Assembly: GCF_001886715.1 (NCBI RefSeq) | Contig: NZ_CP018082.1 | Coordinates: 5,890,001-5,954,000 of the forward strand | Length of the DNA: 64,000 nucleotides | Source: Nocardia mangyaensis | GTDB lineage: Bacteria > Actinomycetota > Actinomycetes > Mycobacteriales > Mycobacteriaceae | Reading direction: 5' to 3' | Shown: positions 46,038-54,091 of the stretch, piece by piece | Numbering within the stretch: position 1 is the first letter of the stretch | How the letters are laid out: each line of letters starts with the position of its first letter | Notes under the pieces: model-generated | Database searches by the model: none | Told to the model about the DNA's origin: nothing | Seen by the model: the letters and a program-made list of their open reading frames with translations, nothing else | Program-made: the position numbers and the translations under genes

Positions 46038-47846
46038 GTGGCGATCCAGATACCGAGCGAAGTCGCACTCTTCCTGAACTTCCTGGGTTTTCCCTACCCG
46101 GACATCAACGAGGACCATGTCCGGGAATTGGCCGACCAAGTGCGTGTGTTCGCCGAGAAGGTGCAGAACACGCACACCGAGGCGACCGGCGTGATCAATG
46201 ACATGGGGTCGGTGTACTCGGGATACTCCTACGAACAACTCGTCACTGTCTGGGCGCACATGAGCGCGACGAACATGGCCGACCTCGACCAGGCCTGCAC
46301 CGTGGTCGCCACCGCGCTGGACGCCGCGGCCATCGTGATCGTCTCGGTCAAGGTCGCGGTCCTGACCGAACTCGCGGCCCTCGCGGTCGCGTATGCCACG
46401 GCCATGTCCGCCGCCGTAGCCACCTCCGGGCTGTCGGCCGCCATGGGTCCGGCGATCACCGCCGCCGCCCGGCGACTACTCGTGGCCATGGAGCAGACCC
46501 TGTTGAGCTACCTCCTCGCCGAGGTGATCGTCCGCGCGGTCGAACCACTCGAGGACACCGTCGCCAGAGTGGTCAACGGGTTCGCCTACGAGTCGACGCG
46601 CCGCGCCCTCGGTGTGCCCCTGGCGCCCGAGCACGCGCCGACGCTCCACATCGATCCCGACGAGGTCCTGCGTTACACCCGGGTGCTCGACGATCACGCA
46701 TCCGACATCACCCAGCACGCGGAGGATTTCGCGAACAGTATCGCCGATCTGGACTTCACGACCACCGACAGCGGGTCGAACGACGGCGCGGGCGTACCGC
46801 GCAGCTGGGCGACACCCAGCCTGGACCAACCGACGGGTTCGCTGCCCCCGAATCCGGGCACAGAACCGCGATACGACGACGGCCCAGCCATCACCGCTCC
46901 CCCGACCACCATGGGTTCACCGACCACGCAGCAGGCGGTGAACGGCAAGACAGAATTGGCCGGTACGCCGCCACCGGTATCCGCAGCACCCGCCTCGGCG
47001 TCGGAGTCCCCGGCACAGAACCCGTCGGAGTCCACGCCGGACAGCACAGGCCGAACCCAGCAGCCGACCGAAGCCTCGCAGCAACCTACCGGCACTCCGG
47101 ACCAGCGACACACCGGTGCGCCGGGCGGACAGCACCTCGACACCCCGGACCATCGAATTTCGGCGGACGGTGGCGGCAACACTGCGGGACCGGCACGAGC
47201 GGTACCCGCTTTGTCCGACCCCGTCGGCGCCGAAGTCCGGTCGGACCGAGAGCAGGATGTCCGCACCACTGCCTCGATGCCGACTGCCCCGGCATCCGAT
47301 CCGGCCGCTCCGCGCGGCCTCGGTTCCTCCTCCGGCACAACAATATCCACCGGGTCGCCCCTGTCGACATCGGCTTCCGCCGACAACCAGACGACCAGCA
47401 GCGCTATCGGCAACCCCGCGCCGGCCGCCGGTGGAAGTACACAGCCTTCCCCGAGGGGAACACCGTGGACACGCGCCGCGAAACCGGCCGGATCGAGTAC
47501 GACACCACCGAAGCCAGGGTCCGTGGACGCCACGGCAGCCCAGTCGCCACGATCGCCCTCCGAGCGCCCCCCTATCACGACGCCCTGGTCGAAAACCCGG
47601 CCTACCACCGTCACCCCCGCGCGGATCTCCGCACCCGAATCCACCCGACCGGCGCCGAACGTTGCGCTCCCACCGAATGTCCCCGGAGCCGAGAAGACCG
47701 GGCCGGGCACACCGACACCGAGCTCCGCCGCACCCGCGCCCCCGGTCGCGGCCGATCAGCAGGCTGCGGCACCGAATCGTGACGACGCCCCAGCCGGACC
47801 ACCCACAGTCACCGCGCCCGAACATTCCACACCGAAATCCACCTGA
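46038..47846 (+). CDS. WXG100-like (CpnT-type N-terminus) protein without toxin domain
   Basis: 602 residues. The first 185 match the WXG100-like domain that leads T7SS polymorphic toxins: YPDINEDHVRELADQVRVFA, turn MGSVYSGYSYEQLV (Tyr for Trp), then long Ala-rich helices. Residues 235-602 are Pro/Thr/Ser-rich and disordered, ending at a normal stop with no recognisable catalytic domain. Usually a toxin or nuclease would follow, so this is either a structural substrate or a toxin chassis that lost its warhead. GTG 46038 follows the NlpC gene by 24 bases. A hairpin terminator lies five bases after the stop. Confidence 0.72.
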   Translation: MAIQIPSEVALFLNFLGFPYPDINEDHVRELADQVRVFAEKVQNTHTEATGVINDMGSVYSGYSYEQLVTVWAHMSATNMADLDQACTVVATALDAAAIVIVSVKVAVLTELAALAVAYATAMSAAVATSGLSAAMGPAITAAARRLLVAMEQTLLSYLLAEVIVRAVEPLEDTVARVVNGFAYESTRRALGVPLAPEHAPTLHIDPDEVLRYTRVLDDHASDITQHAEDFANSIADLDFTTTDSGSNDGAGVPRSWATPSLDQPTGSLPPNPGTEPRYDDGPAITAPPTTMGSPTTQQAVNGKTELAGTPPPVSAAPASASESPAQNPSESTPDSTGRTQQPTEASQQPTGTPDQRHTGAPGGQHLDTPDHRISADGGGNTAGPARAVPALSDPVGAEVRSDREQDVRTTASMPTAPASDPAAPRGLGSSSGTTISTGSPLSTSASADNQTTSSAIGNPAPAAGGSTQPSPRGTPWTRAAKPAGSSTTPPKPGSVDATAAQSPRSPSERPPITTPWSKTRPTTVTPARISAPESTRPAPNVALPPNVPGAEKTGPGTPTPSSAAPAPPVAADQQAAAPNRDDAPAGPPTVTAPEHSTPKST

Positions 47847-47850
47847 ATCC

Positions 47851-47869
47851 ACCCACCAGGAAGGTGGGT
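47851..47869 (+). terminator. Terminator after the NlpC/WXG100-like unit
   Basis: ACCCACC (47851-47857) and GGTGGGT (47863-47869) pair perfectly with a 5-base loop, five bases after the stop codon. It ends the two-gene unit and separates it from the next operator. Confidence 0.6.
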
Positions 47870-47890
47870 CCCGCACCGCCATGTGCCGAG

Positions 47891-47906
47891 TTCCCAAGAT
47901 CGGGAA
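47891..47906. promoter_or_regulatory. TTCCCA-N4-TGGGAA site 7
   Basis: TTCCCA-AGAT-CGGGAA, 11 of 12 matches. It lies 39 bases upstream of the GTG start of the CHAP gene. Confidence 0.65.
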
Positions 47907-47944
47907 TGCCCGATACTCGGCAATAGACCGTCCAATACCCATGG

Positions 47945-49180
47945 GTGAGCGAGGTGACCGATGGTGTTCGCACACCAGCCGAATCCGAGGCACACCGGAT
48001 CGAATGCGGACCCGGTGCGGCCATGACCAGTCGTGCGGAGCTGGTCGGGTTCATCGAACTCTACGTGCCAAGGATTGCCGGCGGCTTCGTGGAATCGACC
48101 ATCCACGCCGCGGAGGAGTACTTCGAAACCGCGATCCTGCTGTTCGCCTCCGGCGACGGGGCCCGCCAGCCCGACCTGGTGAGCTGGATGAAGGACCGGC
48201 AGCTGCTCGACGACACCGGGTTGTCGGCACCGTCGGGCCTGCTGGCCGAGGACTACAGCTCACAGCAGCGCGAGGTCGAGGAGGAGGAGCAACGGATCGA
48301 GGAGCAGGGCGATGCGGTCCATGACTCCACGTTCGCGACCTTCGACCTCTCGAATTCGACCTACATATCGATCAAGGAACGCGTCGGACGGCTCGACACC
48401 GAGCTGCGGAGCATCCACGAACGCGTCGACACCCACGATCTGGACTCGGACGGAAACACCACGGAGTATCTGCCGCTGACAGCCACCGAGGACATGCGGG
48501 CACTCCGCCTCGTCATGAATGCGGTCGGTGATGTCCACCGCGAGGTCGACAACGCGTCGACGGTGAGCCGGAATCACGCGGACGTCATCGATGGCTCGCA
48601 CCCCGCGCCAGTGATCTATTCCGGTGCTGGACCGGCCGCCTCGGGCTACAACCCAGCCCCTACCTGGACACCGACCAGTGCGAGTTACATCCCCTCCGAC
48701 ATGACCGATCCCACGGACCGGGCCCTCGCCGCTGCCCGCAGCCAGCTCGGTGTGCGCGAGTTCGGCAACAACTCCGTCAACGCGCCATACAACATCAACG
48801 ACGCGTGGTGTGCCTCGTTCGCCGACTGGGTCTGGGACCAGGCGGGCCATGAGGTCACCTGGACCAACAAGAACTATGTGCCCGCGATCTGGAACGATGC
48901 GCAGGGCATGGGCCTGGCGGCATCACCGCACAACGCCGAACCCGGCGACATGATCGTCTTCGATTGGGACGGCGGCGAGCCCGACCACATCGGCATCGTG
49001 GTGCGCGTGGACGGCGACACGATCTACACCATCGAGGGAAACACCGGCGGACCGGACGGGGTCGACGGGGTCTACGAAAAGGCACGCACGATCAGTTCCG
49101 GAAATATTGTCGGCGTTGTCAAGCAACCACCCTCCGTAGCATCCGTGGATCAACCGCGTCCAGGAGAGTTGCTGGTCTGA
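47945..49180 (+). CDS. CHAP-domain amidase linked to ESX
   Basis: 411 residues. The N-terminal 200 are helical and charged, with no signal peptide, like the head of an ESX substrate (GFIELYVPRIAGGFVESTIH). The C-terminal CHAP domain begins ALAAARSQLGVREFGNN. It has the catalytic Cys in NDAWCASFADWVWDQAG (about 289), the His in EPDHIGIVVRVDG and TIYTIEGNTGG after it. It probably cuts peptidoglycan. GTG 47945 fits the operator spacing; ATG 48023 is an alternative. It is a second wall hydrolase of a different fold only 2 kb from the NlpC one. Confidence 0.8.
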   Translation: MSEVTDGVRTPAESEAHRIECGPGAAMTSRAELVGFIELYVPRIAGGFVESTIHAAEEYFETAILLFASGDGARQPDLVSWMKDRQLLDDTGLSAPSGLLAEDYSSQQREVEEEEQRIEEQGDAVHDSTFATFDLSNSTYISIKERVGRLDTELRSIHERVDTHDLDSDGNTTEYLPLTATEDMRALRLVMNAVGDVHREVDNASTVSRNHADVIDGSHPAPVIYSGAGPAASGYNPAPTWTPTSASYIPSDMTDPTDRALAAARSQLGVREFGNNSVNAPYNINDAWCASFADWVWDQAGHEVTWTNKNYVPAIWNDAQGMGLAASPHNAEPGDMIVFDWDGGEPDHIGIVVRVDGDTIYTIEGNTGGPDGVDGVYEKARTISSGNIVGVVKQPPSVASVDQPRPGELLV

Positions 49181-49190
49181 GCACGAGTCG

Positions 49191-49229
49191 CCGGGTGGGG
49201 CACCACGGAACCGGTGGCGCCCCACCCGG
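49191..49229. terminator. Strong bidirectional terminator
   Basis: CCGGGTGGGGC (49191-49201) and GCCCCACCCGG (49219-49229) pair over 11 bases with no mismatch. It lies ten bases after the CHAP stop and 58 bases from the end of the convergent gene, so it can serve both. Confidence 0.75.
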
Positions 49230-49286
49230 ACCGGTATCGAATGGCCGGACGGCGTCGAACTACGCCACCCAGCCGCCACCGGCTCC

Positions 49287-51644
49287 CTATCGCAGCGTCG
49301 GGGCCTCCACCGCCGGGGGTTCCGGCGCGGCCGGGGCCGCGGCGGCGACCGGCGGCGGTTCGGCGGCGGCGCCGGTGTTATCGGAACCCGGTGTGGCCGG
49401 GTCGATTCCGGTCGGGTGGAAGTAGCCGACGAAGTCACCGTACGGTCGCCCGCTGCCGTCGTCGGGGGGATTGTTCGGATCCAGCGGAACCACCTCGCCG
49501 TTCACGATGACGTTCAGTCCCTCGTCGGTCACGACCAACAGGGCGGTACGGACGATCGGCGCCGAATCGGGTGTGGGCCGGTACTCCCACTGGGCCACGT
49601 CACCGGTCTGCACGCCGGGACGCGAACCGCCGTCATCGCTCCCGGGAGTCGGGCCCACCCTTTCCCACGAACTGCCCGGGCCCGCCTGTGCGGACGTTCC
49701 CTCGTAGGCGGCACGCCCATCGCTGCCATTGGGGTTGTGGAGTTCCTTGTTCAGCGCCTCGGCAACAGCCGCGGGCACCGACTGTGACATACCGTTGCGG
49801 AGGTCGACGTCCACCATCTCGCCACTCGGGGTGAACGTCTGCGGCGGAGCTCCGATATTCGTGGATGCGGTCACCGCCGGCGGCATGTCGCTTCCCGGGA
49901 TCGGTACCGGTTCCAGGTCGGGTGCGTACGGCTCCGCGCCGAGGTCTCGGTCGCGAAGGTCGGGAGGCCTGGGATCGGGCTCCTGCCGCGACCACGGATT
50001 GTTGTTGCCTGCCAAGCCGGACATGAGTGCGGACGCCGGAATCATGTCCCCCAACCCACCCATGCCTGAGTTGTTCTGGGGCAGGGACTGGACTGGACCC
50101 GGGCTGCCGGGGTCGGCTCCGGCAGCGGCGTCGACGGGGCCGCTGTCCGCATCTCCGGACCCGCCGGAACCGGCGTCGTCGACGCTCGACGACTCCTCGA
50201 GATCGCGAATGATCTCCTCCAGCATGTCGGCGGTGACGCCACTTCCGCCCTCGTCAGCCCCGTCGGCCTGGCCTTCGCCATCTCCCTCGCCGCCTGCACC
50301 GTCCTCCTCCGGGTTATCGATCAAATCCCCGAACAGGTCCTCGGGATTTTCCAGCCCATCGCCGGCGAATGGGTCGCCGGGGGTCGGGTTGGTACCACCG
50401 TCCATGCCGGGGAGGTTACCGTTATTTCCGTTTTCTCCCGCACGCTCACCACTATTCCCGTTGTCGCCCTCTTCACTGTTGTCGTTGCCATCGACGACGC
50501 CATTGCCATCGTCATCGCCGACGCTGTCGTCATCGACTCGGGCGGATACTTCTTGAAATTCTTCGACCGCGCGATCATACGTTCCGCTGAACTCTTCTGA
50601 AGCATCGATGATCTTGTCGATGTAATGGCTATGCAGCCAACTCGGAGCCAGTTCGTAATACCGGCTTCCCGATTGTGCATCTTCTTTCATCTCGAAGAGA
50701 ACGCTCGTGTTCGATTCACTGCCGATAGGAGCGGAAATTGTGAGCATGATGTCGCCGTCATCATGCACGGACATCGAATATCCGTCGCGATCCTCGTAGT
50801 GCGCGAGGAGATCTACTTCGAGCTTTTCAACGAGGTCGTCCTTGATTCCCCTCAGGTCCGCAAGCACTTTCTCCTGCTTGGGTGTCAGGTCATCAACATC
50901 GATGCTTACCTCGTCGTTCTTGTCGTCGTACAGCTCCTGCCGCGCTTCCATTCGCTGGGCAAGCGTCTCGTGCCGTACGTTTGTTTCCGATTCATTGGCG
51001 AGATCGATGACCCTGTTCCAGCCTTCCAAGGTACCGACATCTTCGAGAACTTTGGTAAACGCGGGCGCCGACTTCGGATCACCCACACCGATCGAATCGA
51101 ATTGCTCCTGCATGGTGTCCTGGGTATCAGTGATCAACCAGATCAGGCCCTCGCTCGCACCTCTTGGAATGGGCAGACTCACCAACTCCAAGATGTTGTC
51201 AGCGTTCTCCGGCGTCAGCCCTTGCTGCGGCCCGAAATCACCCCAGAGGTCCAGATCACCCAGATTGTCGCTCGACTGGATGTCATGCTCACTGGCCGGA
51301 CTGTCCCCATCAGCCTGGAAGGATCCGAAATCCTCGCCGCTGATGTCCGTTTCCTTGGCAGAATAGGCAGTGCCGTCATCTGCCACTCGATAGTCCACAT
51401 CACCCGACGAGGGCCATGATTCGATCGGAACATGGTGTCCGCCGACTACCTGGTAGAGGGTGAGCTCGCCTTGGGGGTCGTCCTGGGCGTAGTAGAAGCC
51501 CTCTTCGGGTCGGGTACTCGTATCGTCTTTGCGTTCACCATCGCTGCCGTACACGGCATAGTTGGTGTCACCCTCGCTGGAGCCTGTTTCCTGACTGCGG
51601 GATTCCAGGTCCAGTCCCGTCCCGCCACCATCCAAACCGGCCAT
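49287..51644 (-). CDS. Large acidic ESX-associated protein, family unknown
   Basis: 785 residues with no signal peptide. Residues 1-140 are acidic and Ser/Gly/Asp-rich. Residues 140-360 look folded and helical (LTPENADNILELVSLPIPRG; LTPKQEKVLADLRGIKDDLV). The middle (370-470) is an Asp/Asn/Gly-rich acidic stretch (DDDGNGVVDGNDNSEEGDNG). The end is Pro-rich. DNA at about 50.4-51.4 kb is visibly less GC-rich than its neighbours, hinting at transfer. It begins 119 bases after the paralogue gene and may be co-transcribed with it. No enzyme motif is seen; it could be an effector or a calcium-binding surface protein. Confidence 0.65.
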   Translation of the reverse strand: MAGLDGGGTGLDLESRSQETGSSEGDTNYAVYGSDGERKDDTSTRPEEGFYYAQDDPQGELTLYQVVGGHHVPIESWPSSGDVDYRVADDGTAYSAKETDISGEDFGSFQADGDSPASEHDIQSSDNLGDLDLWGDFGPQQGLTPENADNILELVSLPIPRGASEGLIWLITDTQDTMQEQFDSIGVGDPKSAPAFTKVLEDVGTLEGWNRVIDLANESETNVRHETLAQRMEARQELYDDKNDEVSIDVDDLTPKQEKVLADLRGIKDDLVEKLEVDLLAHYEDRDGYSMSVHDDGDIMLTISAPIGSESNTSVLFEMKEDAQSGSRYYELAPSWLHSHYIDKIIDASEEFSGTYDRAVEEFQEVSARVDDDSVGDDDGNGVVDGNDNSEEGDNGNSGERAGENGNNGNLPGMDGGTNPTPGDPFAGDGLENPEDLFGDLIDNPEEDGAGGEGDGEGQADGADEGGSGVTADMLEEIIRDLEESSSVDDAGSGGSGDADSGPVDAAAGADPGSPGPVQSLPQNNSGMGGLGDMIPASALMSGLAGNNNPWSRQEPDPRPPDLRDRDLGAEPYAPDLEPVPIPGSDMPPAVTASTNIGAPPQTFTPSGEMVDVDLRNGMSQSVPAAVAEALNKELHNPNGSDGRAAYEGTSAQAGPGSSWERVGPTPGSDDGGSRPGVQTGDVAQWEYRPTPDSAPIVRTALLVVTDEGLNVIVNGEVVPLDPNNPPDDGSGRPYGDFVGYFHPTGIDPATPGSDNTGAAAEPPPVAAAAPAAPEPPAVEAPTLR

Positions 51645-51763
51645 GATCTCTCCTCGATACTCGGTGCACAGCAGCTGTAGGTGTCCGATCGCATCCAGCT
51701 GTCAAGGGTGCCGCGGTCTTCGCGCACCCACGATCCGTCGGCATCGAACACCGGCCCGACGAC

Positions 51764-53656
51764 TCATCCCGGGCGTGCATCGGACCCCACCCTGGGTTGT
51801 CCTACCGGCACGACGATCGCTCCGCGGACCCGCGCCCCATCCGATCCAGCAGAGCGTTCAGGGACAGCTACGGGTGGTGGTACGACACCGCCCATGGGAC
51901 CGGCAGACACCACCGGGGAATCGGCGAACGCCGGGTGTTTCACGATCTGCTCATAGGCATAGAGCTGGTCCCGCAGCCGTCGATAACCCGGCTCGCCGTC
52001 CAGCAACAGCACGAGTTCGGTGCATCGGCGTTGGAAGACCAGCGCCCGTACCGCATCCCGGTCACCGGACCAGTGGGATCGAATCGCCTCGCCGAGCACG
52101 CTGTCGGCATGGCGCAGCTCGGCCCACCACTGTTCCGGTACGGGCTCCGCGGCTTCCAGCAGGGCCAGAATCCGCTCCCGCAGTTGCTCGACCGGCACCG
52201 CGGCCACCGGTGTGGCACCGGCTCGGCGCACACGGTGATGGGCGTCGACGCCCAGCTGGATACCCTTGGCCGCACGACTGGCGCGCGGCACCCCGGCCGC
52301 CTCGGCCAGCGCATCCGCAGAACCCGCGAAGCCCAGTCGGTCGATGGTGTGCGGGCCGGGCCACCGCAAGTCCAGTACGCCTTCCGGTTCGACCCGCTCC
52401 GCGCTCGCCGCACCCGAGATATCTTCTCGCAGCGCCGGATCGATCCGAATCGAGCTCGCCAGGGCGGTGAGCCGGGCGTTCGCTGTCGGACCCCAGATCC
52501 GGGCGAACTCCACCAGAATTCGCGCGGGGTCCGGGTGGTGCTCCCAGGTGGCCCGATCCGAATCCCGAACCCCCACCGCATCGTCACGCCGCCACGGCAT
52601 GGACACATTCCGCGGCAGGTACAGGCCGGGCGGCAACCAGCCCCTGCCTTCGTTCGTGGTGAGGAACAGCGCCATGCCGACCGGACTGCGCAGCGCCGCG
52701 ACCGACCATTCAACAGTGGGGGCCGTTGCCCCGGCAGCATGCAGTACCGCGGAGAGCAAGGTCCGGGCGGCTTTCAAGTCACCACTGTCGATGTCGGCGT
52801 TCGCCGCCCGTGGGCGCTGCCGTGCGCCACCCGTTGCGCTGGTCCCCAACGGCGATGCTGCCACGCCACCGACGGGCTGGACGGCAGGGCCCAGAGGGGC
52901 GGCAGGCAGGCCACTCACCGGAGTTGGCCCGGCACCCTGGTCAGGGACCGCCACCGGACCAGGCGCGGCCACCGCCGACGGGACAGCGGAAGCGATTCCG
53001 GCAGGACCACCCGCTGACGGCGGGGCCGGTGCCCGCGCACTGTCGCCGACCCGAGCCGCACCCTCCTGTGTTCGGGCAATGTCGCCGAACACCGAAGGCC
53101 GCACCGACAATCCGGGCGTGCGCACATCCGAGCGGTTCGGGGTACTCGCTGCCACCGGTCCAACTGCTGGTACCGGCGCGGGCCCGACATCCTCGCGGAT
53201 GTCGGATGACGCGGCAGGCCGGCCATGAACGGGCATGGGGGCGGTGTTGGACGCGGCCGTCGCCGGGTTGACGATGACCGGATTCACGGCCGTGGGAGGC
53301 AGCGATCCGGGCACCGGCCCACCGGATGCGGGCACACCATCGAATCCCCGTCCGCGACTACCGATGTCCTGTCCCGACTCGCGGTCCCGGCTCTCGAAGT
53401 TCTGTGCCGCCGCCCGCAAGATGTCGCGAGTCCGCTCGTGCTTGGCTGCCTGCTGTTCCGAACGCCGGTGTCGCCGGTCGAAATAGTCGATCAGCGCGGC
53501 GCGGACCGGTTCGGCGATGGTCCCGTACTGGGATCGGAACCGGCCGAGCCAGCCCTCTGGAATCCGGCCCGCTTCCCGGATTCTGGCGGCTGCCAGGTCG
53601 TGCCGGTCCGCCAGTGCGCGCAGGTTATCCGGATCCAGATGCAGACGGTTCGCCAT
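51764..53656 (-). CDS. EspC-like head plus NEGRGWLP domain, paralogue 1
   Basis: 630 residues. The head (1-95) matches EspC: LRALADRHDLAAARIREAGR, Trp36, and the export-motif position F87-E-S-R-D91, with Phe for Tyr. A disordered Pro/Gly/Ala stretch (95-290) follows. The C-terminal 330 residues share LKAARTLLSAVL, TTNEGRGWLPPGLYLP, NARLTALASS and VFQRRCTELVLLL with the genes at 54088 and 56213. The region resembles the DUF5631/DUF5632 pair known from ESX-linked Rv3899c. No signal peptide. It is a probable ESX substrate with its own operator 47 bases upstream. Confidence 0.75.
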   Translation of the reverse strand: MANRLHLDPDNLRALADRHDLAAARIREAGRIPEGWLGRFRSQYGTIAEPVRAALIDYFDRRHRRSEQQAAKHERTRDILRAAAQNFESRDRESGQDIGSRGRGFDGVPASGGPVPGSLPPTAVNPVIVNPATAASNTAPMPVHGRPAASSDIREDVGPAPVPAVGPVAASTPNRSDVRTPGLSVRPSVFGDIARTQEGAARVGDSARAPAPPSAGGPAGIASAVPSAVAAPGPVAVPDQGAGPTPVSGLPAAPLGPAVQPVGGVAASPLGTSATGGARQRPRAANADIDSGDLKAARTLLSAVLHAAGATAPTVEWSVAALRSPVGMALFLTTNEGRGWLPPGLYLPRNVSMPWRRDDAVGVRDSDRATWEHHPDPARILVEFARIWGPTANARLTALASSIRIDPALREDISGAASAERVEPEGVLDLRWPGPHTIDRLGFAGSADALAEAAGVPRASRAAKGIQLGVDAHHRVRRAGATPVAAVPVEQLRERILALLEAAEPVPEQWWAELRHADSVLGEAIRSHWSGDRDAVRALVFQRRCTELVLLLDGEPGYRRLRDQLYAYEQIVKHPAFADSPVVSAGPMGGVVPPPVAVPERSAGSDGARVRGAIVVPVGQPRVGSDARPG

Positions 53657-53689
53657 TCTGGTGACTCCCTCCGCTGACGTACCTGCGGT

Positions 53690-54091
53690 TCATTCTCCGT
53701 GCTTCCCAAAATTGGGGATCTGCTCCTTCGGGCCGGGCGCGGCGCGCCACTCCCGCATGATCTCGCCCAGCGGCGGTGGCCGATCGGCCGGATCGTTCAT
53801 CGCGATCCGGTACTGCCTGCGCGCGTCCTCGGTGCTCTCCTGGATCGCGGTCATGATCTCGGTGGCCAGTTCCTGGCTGTCGAAGCGCGCGCACGTGCCG
53901 GGTGCCAGGTACAGGCCGGTCAGCTGTCCCTTGGCGTTCACCTCGGGAATCACCATGCCTGTCGGGGACGGACGTCGCGCAACGATGCGATCGATCTTCT
54001 CCCGCAGCGCGAGGGCACGATGGCGCAGTTCCCTGGCCATCGCCTGGGCGGCGCGCACGTCGGGATGAATCTCACGCCTGCCCGCGGTCAC
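53690..54091 (-). CDS. YbaB/EbfC-like protein 1
   Basis: 133 residues. Helix-strand pattern of YbaB: HPDVRAAQAMARELRHRALA, then VIPEVNAKGQLTGLYLAPGT and LATEIMTAIQESTEDARRQY. Family members bind DNA as dimers. In ESX-1 the related EspL acts in the cytosol as a chaperone-like partner of substrates. It overlaps the preceding large substrate gene by four bases, so a chaperone role for that product is plausible. Very similar to the protein at 60223. The last codons contain operator site 8. Confidence 0.75.
   Translation of the reverse strand: MTAGRREIHPDVRAAQAMARELRHRALALREKIDRIVARRPSPTGMVIPEVNAKGQLTGLYLAPGTCARFDSQELATEIMTAIQESTEDARRQYRIAMNDPADRPPPLGEIMREWRAAPGPKEQIPNFGKHGE
53703..53718. promoter_or_regulatory. 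TTCCCA-N4-TGGGAA site 8
   Basis: TTCCCA-AAAT-TGGGGA, 11 of 12 matches. It lies 47 bases upstream of the gene starting at 53656, within the last codons of the preceding YbaB-like gene. Confidence 0.65.

Noticed and set aside
47116..48324. 402-codon + strand frame spanning the end of the WXG100-like gene and the start of the CHAP gene
   Set aside because: Basic, Pro/His/Arg-rich shadow; it crosses a terminator and an operator. I considered a frameshifted toxin tip but saw no catalytic motif.
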